Assembly (NCBI RefSeq): GCF_002335525.1
Contig: NZ_BDUF01000057.1
Location: forward strand, 121,119 to 171,257
DNA: 50,139 nucleotides
Reading direction: 5' to 3'
Source of the DNA: Effusibacillus lacus
Lineage (GTDB): Bacteria; Bacillota; Bacilli; Tumebacillales; Effusibacillaceae
Part shown: in pieces, positions 17,840 through 26,481 of the stretch
Numbering within the stretch: the first letter of the stretch is position 1
Layout: every line of letters begins with the position of its first letter
Position numbers and translations under genes: made by a program
The notes under the pieces: generated by a model
Seen by the model: only the letters and a program-made list of their open reading frames with translations
Databases searched by the model: none
Told to the model about the DNA's origin: nothing

Positions 17840-18999
17840 AAATCGGGTCTGAATCTGATGATCCGATCATCTCCCGCCTGCGCCTGTCCCCGTCCGTCAC
17901 GGTTGTTGGTCAACAGATAAATCGAGCCGTCAGGAGCCTCCAGAACATCCCGCAGCCGGCCATATTGTTCCTTGAGTATCGTCTCCACCTTCAGGGAGGC
18001 CTCTCCGTTCGACCCCTTGTTCAGTTCCAGCTTCAGCAGTTGTCTCCCGCGCAAATTGGCAACAAGCAGCTGCCCTTTCCACGGACCCTTTGTAAGAAAT
18101 GTCATTCCCGAAGGCGCCCATGTAGCCTCCCCACTGTGCAGTAGGGGAGCCAGCAGGGCCCCTCCCGGTTCTTCCGGGTTTGGCCGGGTCTTGTCTCCCT
18201 GAATCAAAGGCCATCCGTAATTGAATCCGATTTGGATCCGATTGATCTCATCATGGGCCGATTGCCCATGCTCGGAACTGTACAGGCTTCCGCTTTCCGG
18301 TTGCCAGGCCAGCCCTTGTGGATTCCGGTGACCCAAACTGTAGATCGGGGATCCGGGAAAAGGATTGTCGGCGGGGATTGAGCCGTCAAGCCGGATCCGC
18401 AGGATCTTCCCGGCCAGACTGGAACGGTCCTGCGCAAGTCCGGGTTGGTGAGCGTCTCCGGTAGTGATGTACAAACAGCCGTCCGGCCCGATTTTCAAAC
18501 GCCCGCCATTATGAATGCCGGCACCCGGAATGGTATCGATCAAAACCTTGTCGACTCTCGCTTTGTTGTCCCGTTCCACCAATCGAAGCACACGGTTCTT
18601 CAATTGACTGTTGTCTTTATATGAATGGTACACATAGAGGTAATGATTCTCCTGGAATTGGGGGTCCAATGCCACCCCCAGCAGACCGCCTTCTCCCTCA
18701 CTGACGAACGGGGCTTCAAATGAGATGGCCGGGTCGTCCAGCAGTTTTCCATTGTTGTCTACCACCCGCAGATGTCCGGGACGTTCGGTGAAGAAGATTC
18801 TGCCGTCAGGAGCCAGGTCGATGGCCCATGGAACGTCCAATCCCCGGGCCACTACTTCCTGTCTGTAGGGAATCGGGCTTGCAGATGACGGCTGCTCCTG
18901 CGCCGGTTGTCCGGCAGGCAGCGGTTTGACTGTCTCAGGTTTGACGGTGCTGCATCCGCTTGCTGCCATAAGCGAAAGTGCAAGAAAGAGCCTCTTCAT
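17836..18999 (-). CDS. PQQ-dependent aldose/sorbosone dehydrogenase-type lipoprotein
   Basis: A 387-residue exported beta-propeller of the soluble glucose dehydrogenase (GSDH) family, which oxidises sugars with PQQ. Seen: lipoprotein signal MKRLFLALSLMAASGC with the lipid-accepting Cys at 16, a Pro/Gln-rich linker, then blades with VPWAIDLAPDGRIFFTERPG, the likely catalytic His in GAGIHNGGRLKIGPDG, GHRNPQGLAWQPESG and SSEHGQSAHDEIN. ATG 18999 has GAGGG/GGAAA just upstream. It is the last gene of an operon after the membrane protein and ABC exporter. No PQQ biosynthesis gene is in view, so the cofactor is inferred from the family. Confidence 0.85.
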   Translation of the reverse strand: MKRLFLALSLMAASGCSTVKPETVKPLPAGQPAQEQPSSASPIPYRQEVVARGLDVPWAIDLAPDGRIFFTERPGHLRVVDNNGKLLDDPAISFEAPFVSEGEGGLLGVALDPQFQENHYLYVYHSYKDNSQLKNRVLRLVERDNKARVDKVLIDTIPGAGIHNGGRLKIGPDGCLYITTGDAHQPGLAQDRSSLAGKILRIRLDGSIPADNPFPGSPIYSLGHRNPQGLAWQPESGSLYSSEHGQSAHDEINRIQIGFNYGWPLIQGDKTRPNPEEPGGALLAPLLHSGEATWAPSGMTFLTKGPWKGQLLVANLRGRQLLKLELNKGSNGEASLKVETILKEQYGRLRDVLEAPDGSIYLLTNNRDGRGQAQAGDDRIIRFRPDF

Positions 19000-19009
19000 T
19001 TTCCGGCCC

Positions 19010-19495
19010 TCATTTCTTCTTTCCAGGCTTGGTGTGGGACTTGAAGTTAGAACCACGTACGGTCCGTTCTGTGCGAACTCGTTCTTGAGCGGCCAGAACC
19101 CGTTCCCGTGTGCGGCTGAACATCCAGGTGCCAAACAGCCCGATAATCAGAACCAGCGGCAGCAGGAAAGCTGCGGAATATTGCAGCGCTGCCGTGAACG
19201 AACCAACAGTCGCCACGAAATTGGAATAGGTAATACCCATATAAAGACCCCAAGCCAGAATGCCCGCCAGGGAAGAAGAAATGAAACCGGCCCGGAAACG
19301 GCTCCTCTTCGCACGATTCACCACAATCCAGCTGGCCACCATCATGCCGCCCGGGACCGTCCAGTTAAACCATTCCTTTCCGGGCAGAGACAGAAGACCT
19401 GCCACTATTCCCATAACAGCTCCCGTACCCAGTACCAGCTTCCACTCCGTTGGTTGTACCCCCTGAAGCCGGGCTGTTTGTTTACCCGCTGTCAT
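19010..19495 (-). CDS. Four-helix membrane protein, unknown
   Basis: A 161-residue integral membrane protein with about four helices (roughly 22-40, 48-60, 72-92, 108-128), a tyrosine/serine-rich segment (YMGITYSNFVATVGSFTAALQYS) and a strongly basic C-terminal tail (SNFKSHTKPGKKK). ATG 19495 has GGGAGG 7 nt upstream, located inside the end of the ABC ATPase gene (14-nt overlap), so the two are translationally coupled. I think of YqhR-like proteins but cannot support that assignment. Confidence 0.7.
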   Translation of the reverse strand: MTAGKQTARLQGVQPTEWKLVLGTGAVMGIVAGLLSLPGKEWFNWTVPGGMMVASWIVVNRAKRSRFRAGFISSSLAGILAWGLYMGITYSNFVATVGSFTAALQYSAAFLLPLVLIIGLFGTWMFSRTRERVLAAQERVRTERTVRGSNFKSHTKPGKKK

Positions 19496-20156
19496 ATTCA
19501 ATCCTCCCGTTCTTTAGCCGAATCAACCGGTTCCCCCATTCGGCCAGCTTTCCGTCATGGGTCACCATGACCACCGTCTTTCCTTGCCGGTTGATGTCCC
19601 TAAGGATTTGCATGATCCGGATCGCCGTATCTTCATCCAACGCTCCGGTGGGCTCGTCTGCCAGGAGCATCTCCGGATCGTTTATCAAAGCGCGTGCCAG
19701 AGCTACGCGCCTTTGTTCTCCGCCTGAAAGTTCATAGGAACGGTTGTGGAGTTTCTCCCCAAGTCCTACCCCATCCAGTAAGAAGTCAGCACGATCCCAG
19801 TCCGCTTGGGTGATTTTCCCGGAGAACAGTTTGGGAAGCACCACGTTTTCACGGACGTTCAACGTATTGACGAGACTCGGGAATTGAAACACAAAGCCAA
19901 TTTTTTCCCGGCGCCAAAGGGTTTTCTGGCAGTCTGACATTCTGCCGGTGTCCCTTCCCTTCACAGTCATCAAACCTTCCGTGGGACTGCAAAGCATACC
20001 AATCAGGGAAAGCAAAGTTGACTTGCCGGAACCGGAAGCCCCCATGACCGTCAGAAACACCCCTTCACCTATCGAAAGGTTAATATTCTCCAAAGCTTGG
20101 ACAATTCCCTGCCCGGTTTGAAAGGTTTTCCTTATGTCCGCCAATTGAATCATCAT
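19482..20156 (-). CDS. ABC transporter ATP-binding protein (LolD/MacB type)
   Basis: A 224-residue ATPase with Walker A GASGSGKSTLL (about 39-49), Q-loop in VFQFPSLVN, signature LSGGEQRRVALARAL (about 145), Walker B LLADEPTGALDE and the H-loop VTHD. The layout is that of MacB/LolD/FtsE-type ATPases that work with FtsX-fold permeases. It overlaps the upstream permease by 4 nt (ATGA type), so the pair is one transporter, probably moving a lipophilic or peptide substrate out of the membrane. Confidence 0.9.
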   Translation of the reverse strand: MMIQLADIRKTFQTGQGIVQALENINLSIGEGVFLTVMGASGSGKSTLLSLIGMLCSPTEGLMTVKGRDTGRMSDCQKTLWRREKIGFVFQFPSLVNTLNVRENVVLPKLFSGKITQADWDRADFLLDGVGLGEKLHNRSYELSGGEQRRVALARALINDPEMLLADEPTGALDEDTAIRIMQILRDINRQGKTVVMVTHDGKLAEWGNRLIRLKNGRIEYDSG

Positions 20157-21502
20157 TCGCCCTCCCGGATAGTCAGATAAGGCTCCTGTTTGACAATGGA
20201 ACGCACCGGCAGATAAGCTGCCAACACACAGAGAAGGACTGTAATCATGCTAACGGCCGCAGCCAGCAAAATGGCCAATCCCGCCTCCGGGAAGAGCAGC
20301 GGCAAATGAATCGTCTTGCGAATCAAAGTGCGGTTGTCATACAAAATAATAAACGTCGCCAATCCGCCTGCAGCACCTCCCAGCAATCCGGCCATACCGG
20401 CTTCCTGCAGCAAGAACCGGTACACGATCCCTTTGGTAGCGCCCAGTGCCCGAAACATCCCGATTTCCTGTTTTCGTTCGGACACGATTGCCGAGAAAAG
20501 GGTCATGGCCTGCAATCCTGCCATCAGGAGCACCACACCAATCATGGAATAGGACAAAAGCCGCAAGGGAAACAGCTGCTTCTCCACCGTCTCCCGAACA
20601 CTGATCCCGGTAACGGCAGAGGCTTCCGGTATCAGTCGTTCAATCTCTCTGCGGACAAGTTCCTCATCTCCCGGCAGGGTTTTGACCAAAACCACCGATA
20701 TCGAATCCTTTGGAACGTTCCCGATGATATGTCCTGATTGCTGCAAGGCGCGTACCTTGTTTATGTCCATAAAAATGGTATTGTCAACCCCGGTGCCGCT
20801 GGGATACAAAAGACGTGAGACAACGAATTCGTGGTGAAACAGGTTTAAACGTTCCTCATAAGACCGGTTGTCCAGATGATAGATGGCATTCTTGCCACCC
20901 GCTTCACTGCCGATGATGATGGAATCGGGGGTAAACGGACGCCCTCCGGTATCCGACAGCCAGGGCTTTAAGGTAAAGTCCGTTTTCGGGTCAAATGCCA
21001 CAACCGGGAAATTTCCCTCCACCTGGCAGCAGGAACCGGAATACGTCTCCAGATACAATTGGGGAGATGCCGCAACCACCCCAGGAAGGACCCGTATCCG
21101 CTCCCAAACATTCTGTGGCATGTAAAAGGGGCTGGTTGTCCCCGAAAGCAGCAGCTGCCGGGCGGCTGCACCGTTTCCTTTGGGCACCACCATCACATCC
21201 GCTCCAAATCTTTCGCCCGCAACTGACAAGCTCCGATCCAGGCTGACCAGAAAGAAGTAACTCAAGAACAGGACGGACGCCGTTATGGCGGAAGACATGA
21301 TCAGCAATAGGGTGCGAAGCGGCTTTCGCCACAGGTTGTTCCAAACCATTCTTGTTCCGAAAAAGAAGCTTCCTGCTTGCCTGTCAGATCCTGCATTCGG
21401 AGAAACTTCCCGCCCCCGCAACGTTATCCAAAGAAAAATGGCCAACACCAGAAACACACTCGTCCACAAAAAATGAAACACCAGCTCGGGAATGGAAAAC
21501 AT
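20153..21502 (-). CDS. ABC transporter permease, FtsX fold
   Basis: A 449-residue permease: an extra N-terminal helix (1-25), a second helix (about 62-86), a large extracytoplasmic MacB-like domain (about 90-310) and three C-terminal helices in the FtsX domain, with ERKQEIGMFRALGATKG preceding the second, a typical FtsX/MacB signature. Paired with the ATPase at 20156 it forms a mechanotransmission-type exporter. The acidic, Cys-containing ectodomain (TYSGSCCQVEGNFPV) is noticeable. Substrate unknown; co-transcription with a sugar dehydrogenase lipoprotein gives no clear hint. Confidence 0.88.
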   Translation of the reverse strand: MFSIPELVFHFLWTSVFLVLAIFLWITLRGREVSPNAGSDRQAGSFFFGTRMVWNNLWRKPLRTLLLIMSSAITASVLFLSYFFLVSLDRSLSVAGERFGADVMVVPKGNGAAARQLLLSGTTSPFYMPQNVWERIRVLPGVVAASPQLYLETYSGSCCQVEGNFPVVAFDPKTDFTLKPWLSDTGGRPFTPDSIIIGSEAGGKNAIYHLDNRSYEERLNLFHHEFVVSRLLYPSGTGVDNTIFMDINKVRALQQSGHIIGNVPKDSISVVLVKTLPGDEELVRREIERLIPEASAVTGISVRETVEKQLFPLRLLSYSMIGVVLLMAGLQAMTLFSAIVSERKQEIGMFRALGATKGIVYRFLLQEAGMAGLLGGAAGGLATFIILYDNRTLIRKTIHLPLLFPEAGLAILLAAAVSMITVLLCVLAAYLPVRSIVKQEPYLTIREGE

Positions 21503-21640
21503 TGGGTCCGATCACCTGCTTCCAAATAGGGTCATTCCTCATCTTTTCCACTCGTTGCCGTTTATACCCACACATAAGTATCAACCCCCCCTGTGCTGTC
21601 ATAAGTTAGAGTAGGCTTACACCCAGGGGGGAGTTTATCG

Positions 21641-21802
21641 ATGGGATTTTTTCTGGGACTCGTGAAGTTTGTGAAAGTGATTCTGCTGATTGCAATTTGC
21701 CTGCTGTTTCTAAGGGCCATCCTGTTCCCCAACGCGCTGGACATTATCATCCTGATGATGCTTTCTTTTGTACTTTTCCTGATGCTGATTTCAAGGCCAT
21801 AG
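21641..21802 (+). CDS. 53-residue two-helix membrane peptide
   Basis: ATG 21641 follows GGGGGGAG with an 8-nt spacer. The product is almost entirely hydrophobic: helix 1 about 5-24 (LGLVKFVKVILLIAICLLFL), helix 2 about 31-49 (ALDIIILMMLSFVLFLMLI), ending SRP. It is plus-strand, convergent with the spoVID-like gene and divergent from the ABC operon. Function unknown; the strong ribosome binding site and clean topology support a real gene. Confidence 0.6.
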   Translation: MGFFLGLVKFVKVILLIAICLLFLRAILFPNALDIIILMMLSFVLFLMLISRP

Positions 21803-21824
21803 AACATCACGAAAAAAAGGCAGC

Positions 21825-23345
21825 TTATCGCCGCCTTCCGGGTATTAACAAGACCTGGCCGGTCTCGACCTGCTCGTTCGTCATTCCGTTTGCCCTCATC
21901 AGGTTTTCGATCGGGGTCTGGTATGAGTTTGCCACTTCTTCGAGCGATTCAGACTCCTGTATGATTCGAAATTTCAATGTGTAGCGGGCTTCCGATTCTT
22001 TCTGTATCCATTTGCCCCAGACGGAAGAATCGGATGTCTCAACCAAAGGTTCCACCATCATTCCGGACGTTTGTGGATAGGATTGTTTCTCATCATACTC
22101 CGCTTGGGTCGTAACGGTTTCCTTAGTGTTACTTTCTGCAGACATCCCGTCAGCTTCCGACCTGTCAAGGTTTTTTGTTACGGATCCGAAGGCCAGGCCG
22201 GACAGCTTCAACGGTTCCTCCGTGATTTCTTCTTTCTTGGCCCCAAAGGAGAGCTTGGGTCCAGGAGCTTTCGTCGGGCCGGCTGAAGCTGTCACAGTCT
22301 CCGAATCATCCGCAGCAACCGGTTGTGTGTCCTCCTGGCTCTCCGTTTCCCCTGCTGGCTCCGCGACCGCTACCAGTTCCGCAGGTACAGCCTCCACTTG
22401 TTCCGAAGCAGCAACCGCTTCCGCCGAGTCAGCAGTACTATGGAAAGCGCCTGTTTCAGGGTTTGCAATCGGCTCCGCAGTTGATTCAGCCACCACTTCA
22501 TCCGCCAATGCCTCAAATTGGAACGAGGTTTCCTCTTCACGAACATCCGAATCCGTATCCGTATCCGTATCCGCATCCCTATCCTGATTGGCCTCTGCAT
22601 TGACATCGGCAACTGCATCAACCTCTGCTTCCTCCGTTTGCTCCCGCGTGTACGCAGATGCTTGATGAAAGACGGCATTCAATTGTTTTTGCCAATCGGA
22701 ACCTGGTTCATAAACCAGTGTGTCCTGAACGTCTGACTCCTCTTTGGCTTCCATCATCCATTCTTTTTCATCATAGCCTTTGGGTTTCTGATTAACCCGG
22801 TCTTCCATCCGACCTTCATCCCGATCTTCCGACTTGTCTTCAAACAGAACATCGGATGGCGCATTAACCACTTCAGGGAATTCCGCCATATCCCGGTTGG
22901 CCGATTCCGGCTGCGGTTGCACCCAGTCTTCCTGATCACCGCAATAGAACGAGTACCCGTTTCTACCGTTCAGTCCCTGCACGGTCAGTTCAGCCTGCAG
23001 CTGCAGGAAATCCGGTTCTTCCGCCCGCACTCTCCATTTCCCAATTCTTGTGGTAACCTCCAAGAAATTTGGTTGGCCGGCAACGGGAATTCGCAGAGCA
23101 TACGGCAGGCGGTATGAGAACGGTTGTACGTCATGGTGACCCGGTTCTCCCGTCGGGCCGGATTGCACGCCACCGGAGAATGTCAATGCCCCTTCCAAAA
23201 TATAAAAATCCCCTACTCTGTCAAAATAGGTGATCTCGGATGAGACAGATGAATCATCCCTTACTTCACCAGCCACACCGGACTGAACTGGCAACCTTTG
23301 ATCCACTTGAATTCGAATAACCGGCAACTGTTCCCCAAGAGCCAC
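21825..23345 (-). CDS. spoVID: SpoVID-like spore coat morphogenetic protein
   Basis: SpoVID encases the forespore with coat layers, binding SpoIVA and SafA. The 506-residue product has an N-terminal beta-rich domain (about 1-150) with the ITYFDRVGDFYILEG and PFSYRLPYALRIP motifs of SpoVID/DUF3794-like proteins, a long acidic low-complexity middle (about 150-440, many Glu, Asp, Ala), and a C-terminal LysM (about 455-504, LKFRIIQESESLEEVANSY ending VLLIPGRRR). GTG 23345 has AGGAGGG 7 nt upstream; TTG 23363 is an alternative. Location downstream of the hem operon and upstream of valS matches B. subtilis spoVID. Confidence 0.85.
   Translation of the reverse strand: MALGEQLPVIRIQVDQRLPVQSGVAGEVRDDSSVSSEITYFDRVGDFYILEGALTFSGGVQSGPTGEPGHHDVQPFSYRLPYALRIPVAGQPNFLEVTTRIGKWRVRAEEPDFLQLQAELTVQGLNGRNGYSFYCGDQEDWVQPQPESANRDMAEFPEVVNAPSDVLFEDKSEDRDEGRMEDRVNQKPKGYDEKEWMMEAKEESDVQDTLVYEPGSDWQKQLNAVFHQASAYTREQTEEAEVDAVADVNAEANQDRDADTDTDTDSDVREEETSFQFEALADEVVAESTAEPIANPETGAFHSTADSAEAVAASEQVEAVPAELVAVAEPAGETESQEDTQPVAADDSETVTASAGPTKAPGPKLSFGAKKEEITEEPLKLSGLAFGSVTKNLDRSEADGMSAESNTKETVTTQAEYDEKQSYPQTSGMMVEPLVETSDSSVWGKWIQKESEARYTLKFRIIQESESLEEVANSYQTPIENLMRANGMTNEQVETGQVLLIPGRRR
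22545..22584. repeat. Hexanucleotide tandem repeat inside the spoVID-like gene
   Basis: Six consecutive ATCCGN-type hexamers (ATCCGA, ATCCGT three times, ATCCGC, ATCCCT) plus ATCC. On the coding strand they encode an Asp-Thr/Ala/Ser run (DADTDTDTDSD). Multiples of six keep the frame, so copy-number slippage would change only the length of the acidic linker. Confidence 0.85.
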
Positions 23346-23412
23346 GCCGACTCCCTCCTCCAACGTTCTCCTGCATCAGTTCACTTTATGTCCGTGGAAT
23401 CCCTCATATGAC

Positions 23413-23443
23413 AAAAAAAACCGCCAAGGCGCACCCCGACGGT
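23413..23443 (-). terminator. Terminator after the EIIA-EI fusion gene
   Basis: On the minus strand ACCG...CGGT with inner GGGGTGCGCC pairing, followed by eight Ts; it begins 5 nt after the stop codon. It separates the PTS gene from spoVID. Confidence 0.75.
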
Positions 23444-23447
23444 ATAC

Positions 23448-25637
23448 TCATATGGATTTGCCGAACAGTATCCGGTTCACGTCTTCTCTTGTCATTGCAT
23501 TGTCCAGATTGGCCACCAGCTGTTGTGCTTCACTGCGTGACAAGTCGGAGATCCGCTTCTTGATGGACAGCACCCGGTTTGGATTGACAGACAACTCATT
23601 GACTCCCAAACCAATCCAAAAGGGCAGCATCGTTTCGTCCCCGGCTAGCTCACCGCACACCCCGACCCACACATTTTTCTTTGCAGCAGACTGTGCCACT
23701 TTTCGGATCAACCTAAGCACGGCGGGATGAAGAGGATCATACAGGTCTTTTACCCGATCGTTTTGACGGTCGACGGCCAGCGTGTACTGAGTCAGATCAT
23801 TGGTGCCAATGCTGATAAATTGGACATGTTCGACAAAGTAGTCGATCAGCAGAGCGGCGGCAGGCGTTTCCACCATCAGGCCAAGATCGACAGGCTCAAC
23901 TCCCGTTTCTGCTCTTACATCCTCACAGATGACCTGAATGGACTTCCATTCTTCGACCGAATGAATCATCGGGAACATGATGCGAACAGGGCCAAATCGG
24001 GAAGCCCGGTACAAAGCCCGCAGCTGTTCACGAAACAATCGGATCTGGTCAAACAGTACCCTTACCCCGCGGTACCCGAGGAAAGGGTTTTGCTCCTCAA
24101 TGGGAAAATAGGGCAGGGGCTTGTCCCCGCCAATGTCCAACACCCTGAAAATGACAGGTCGCCCTTCCATCTCCAATAAGATGCGTTTGTACCAATCAAA
24201 TTGTTCTTCTTCGGAAGGCCAATGACCATAGCTCATAAACAACACTTCCGTCCGGAACAAGCCTATTTCATCCGCCCCGAACTTCCGTGCCCGTTTCGTG
24301 TCGGCCAATCCTCCGATGTTAGCCCCCACCGATATTTTATACTGATCCTGAGTAATTGCCTGCTTGTCCCGCCATGTCAGCAGTTCCCGCTCCTGCTCCT
24401 GGCGGCGTGCCAACTGCTCCCGGTAACGTTCAATTGTTTCCGGGCTTGGGTTGATGATTACTTGGCCGTTTGTTCCGTCAACAATCAGGAAATCCCCCGG
24501 CAGAATGCCCGCCATCTTATCTCCCATCCCGGAAACCAAAGGGATCCCGATTGACCTTGCCAGGATGGATCCATGGCTGGTTTCATTTCCCTTGGCCGTC
24601 ACAACACCGCCAATATTCTCAAGATTGGGATCCCCGACAATCGTGGGAGGCAATTCCTCCATTACCAGAATGCTTCCTTTCCCAAATCCGGGAGCAGTGT
24701 GGAATGCCCCTTCCAGCATCCTCAGCAGCCGGTCGCGGACGTCGATCAAATCAATCGCCCGCCCGCGCATATAAGGGTCTTCCATCTCAGTAAATTCCTG
24801 AATCCAGCGTTGCATCACATCCCATACGACAGCTTCGGCATTAAAGCCTGTTTGTCCTATTTCCTCCAAGATTTCATCTGTAACGAGCGGATCTTCCAAG
24901 AGCAATTCCTGAACCGACAGGATCTCCACTTCCTGTGCTGACAACCGGGTAATGGCTGTTTCGATCAAATCGCCCAAATCCGCTTTCGCATTCAGCACAG
25001 CCTGCCGGAAGCGGTCAACCTCCGCAAGCCGATCCGCCACCCGGTACCTTTTTACATTGTACTCTGGCCTGAAGACGACAGCTGTACCCATTGCGATTCC
25101 ATCCGATAATGCCAAACCGGAGATGCTTTGTTCCACGGTCTGCCAATCTCTTGACTCCTGACGCAAAGAGGATTGTTTCAGCACTACGAAATAAAGGATC
25201 TCTTCCGTCCCGGGCTCAATCCTTTCGACCCGCTCCATATCCGTGACAAGCACGGGGGTTAACAACGAATGGGTGGCTGCAATCTTCGGCAGGTCAAAAC
25301 GGATCAGTTCCTGGCCAATCCGTACCGAATCCCCCGGTTCCACAAGCGAAACAAAGCCCATTCCCTGAAGTTCAACTGTATCCAACCCAATATGAATCAT
25401 AATGTCCAATCCTTGCGTTGTACGGATTGCAATTGCATGCATGGACGGAAACAACAAGCTCACTTCACCGTCAACGGGCGAACGCAACACCCCGCTTTCC
25501 GCCCGCACCGCCACCCCGTCACCCAGCAGCTTGGAAGAGAACACGGGATCCGGAACCTCTTCAATTGGTACAAGCGGCCCTTCCAGGGGACGGTATACGG
25601 GTATCACAGTTTGGTGGGGGTGCTGGTCGAATGACAC
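23448..25637 (-). CDS. PTS EIIA(Glc)-Enzyme I fusion protein
   Basis: A 729-residue phosphotransferase. Residues about 5-150 are a glucose-type EIIA domain with the two active-site histidines in MHAIAIRTT and MIHIGLDTVEL. Residues about 170-725 are Enzyme I: N-terminal domain with the phospho-His in GNETSHGSILARS, PEP-binding domain with VLDIGGDKPLPYF, FLGYRGVR, FMFPMIHS-type segment, TNDLTQYTLAVDR and GVCGELAGD. No HPr domain (SIPAR.. type) lies between or after. Start GTG 25637 has AAGGAGGG 8 nt upstream; promoter at 25696-25725. It may feed phosphate to HPr made elsewhere or act as a regulatory phosphocarrier; alone it is an unusual fusion. Confidence 0.9.
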   Translation of the reverse strand: MSFDQHPHQTVIPVYRPLEGPLVPIEEVPDPVFSSKLLGDGVAVRAESGVLRSPVDGEVSLLFPSMHAIAIRTTQGLDIMIHIGLDTVELQGMGFVSLVEPGDSVRIGQELIRFDLPKIAATHSLLTPVLVTDMERVERIEPGTEEILYFVVLKQSSLRQESRDWQTVEQSISGLALSDGIAMGTAVVFRPEYNVKRYRVADRLAEVDRFRQAVLNAKADLGDLIETAITRLSAQEVEILSVQELLLEDPLVTDEILEEIGQTGFNAEAVVWDVMQRWIQEFTEMEDPYMRGRAIDLIDVRDRLLRMLEGAFHTAPGFGKGSILVMEELPPTIVGDPNLENIGGVVTAKGNETSHGSILARSIGIPLVSGMGDKMAGILPGDFLIVDGTNGQVIINPSPETIERYREQLARRQEQERELLTWRDKQAITQDQYKISVGANIGGLADTKRARKFGADEIGLFRTEVLFMSYGHWPSEEEQFDWYKRILLEMEGRPVIFRVLDIGGDKPLPYFPIEEQNPFLGYRGVRVLFDQIRLFREQLRALYRASRFGPVRIMFPMIHSVEEWKSIQVICEDVRAETGVEPVDLGLMVETPAAALLIDYFVEHVQFISIGTNDLTQYTLAVDRQNDRVKDLYDPLHPAVLRLIRKVAQSAAKKNVWVGVCGELAGDETMLPFWIGLGVNELSVNPNRVLSIKKRISDLSRSEAQQLVANLDNAMTREDVNRILFGKSI

Positions 25638-25695
25638 GGAAGTCCCTCCTTTTTACGTTTCATGGCTGGCTTCATAGTCGTTTGTTTTGCGGTAT

Positions 25696-25725
25696 ACTAT
25701 ACCATTTCTCCAGCTTACATGTAAA
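25696..25725 (-). promoter_or_regulatory. Promoter and overlapping palindrome for the EIIA-EI gene
   Basis: TTTACA (25725-25720) and TATAGT (25701-25696) spaced by 18 nt on the minus strand, about 60 nt before the GTG start. The -10 is embedded in GGTATAGTATACC (25703-25691), a perfect 13-bp palindrome that could be an operator. Confidence 0.6.
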
Positions 25726-25815
25726 CGTCGGTATGGAAGTAAAAAATAAACCTGCTTATTCCGCAACTCTTTTGCATATGGCAAAGACTGCAGTTGATTC
25801 CGTGACTCGTTTGGC

Positions 25816-25838
25816 AGAGTGGCACTGAGTGCCGTTAT
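25816..25838. repeat. Solitary unit of the GGCAC..GTGCC palindrome family
   Basis: GTGGCACTGAGTGCCGTTA with the flank ATTCCGTGACTCG just upstream, resembling the units and the ACTCCGTGACCC spacer of the array at 26644-26949. It abuts the point where the TSUP permease relic begins. Confidence 0.65.
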
Positions 25839-25841
25839 GTC

Positions 25842-26371
25842 CCAATAAATGTATCTTTAACATTTGTTGGAGGGATTGTTGGAGCTTTAATTACTTCTAG
25901 TATTGCAGAAAGAACGATGAACATCATTGCACTCGCTTTGCTTGTGTTCGCTTTCTTTGTAACAATCAAAAATAAAAAGTGGATTTCTTAAGTTGAAGGG
26001 AACACCATTCATCAAGGCGATGGTATTTCATCTCGAATTATCCCTTTTTTATAGCAGCTTATGATGGAGGATTTGGTCCTGGTTCTTCTACATTTGGAAT
26101 TATACACTTTATGAGGAAAAGCAATACGTACACCAAAGCTGTACAGCTTACAAGAGTATTAATCCTTGGAAGTTGTGTTGGTGCTTTTATCATTTTTTAT
26201 AATACTGGATTTGTACAATGGGATTATGCAATCGTAATGGCTATTGGTTCTGCACTAGGTTCTCAAATTGGATTATTTGCTTTACCACATATTCCTTTAA
26301 AATTTGCGAAGGCGTTATTATTAGCAATTATTTTTCTATTAATAGGACAAGTAGTATTTAATATTATTTAA
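25842..26371 (+). pseudogene. TSUP/TauE-SafE family permease relic
   Basis: Two coding stretches of a sulfite/sulfonate-type membrane exporter family (DUF81). The first (25842-25991) encodes NVSLTFVGGIVGALITSS... to a stop after NKKWIS. After a gap the second encodes AAYDGGFGPGSSTFGIIH, the typical family motif (usually YDGFFGPGTG), and four helices to the stop at 26371. The whole N-terminal half is missing, cut where the palindrome unit lies, and a stop interrupts the middle. The sequence is much more A/T-rich than the hem and PTS genes around it, suggesting foreign origin and decay. From 26111 an open frame of 86 codons survives but is unlikely to work alone. Confidence 0.8.
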
Positions 26372-26481
26372 TTATAATAATATACAATTTCAACCTACTT
26401 ATTAACTACGATCGCTGTTCTTTTTTAATTCCGAATATCGGAGAGTATAGCGTAGTAATTGTCTTGACTTTTTAATACGAA

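Noticed and set aside
22370-22678. Arg/Met-rich minus-strand frame inside spoVID
   Set aside because: Alternate-frame reading of the acidic low-complexity region and hexanucleotide repeat.
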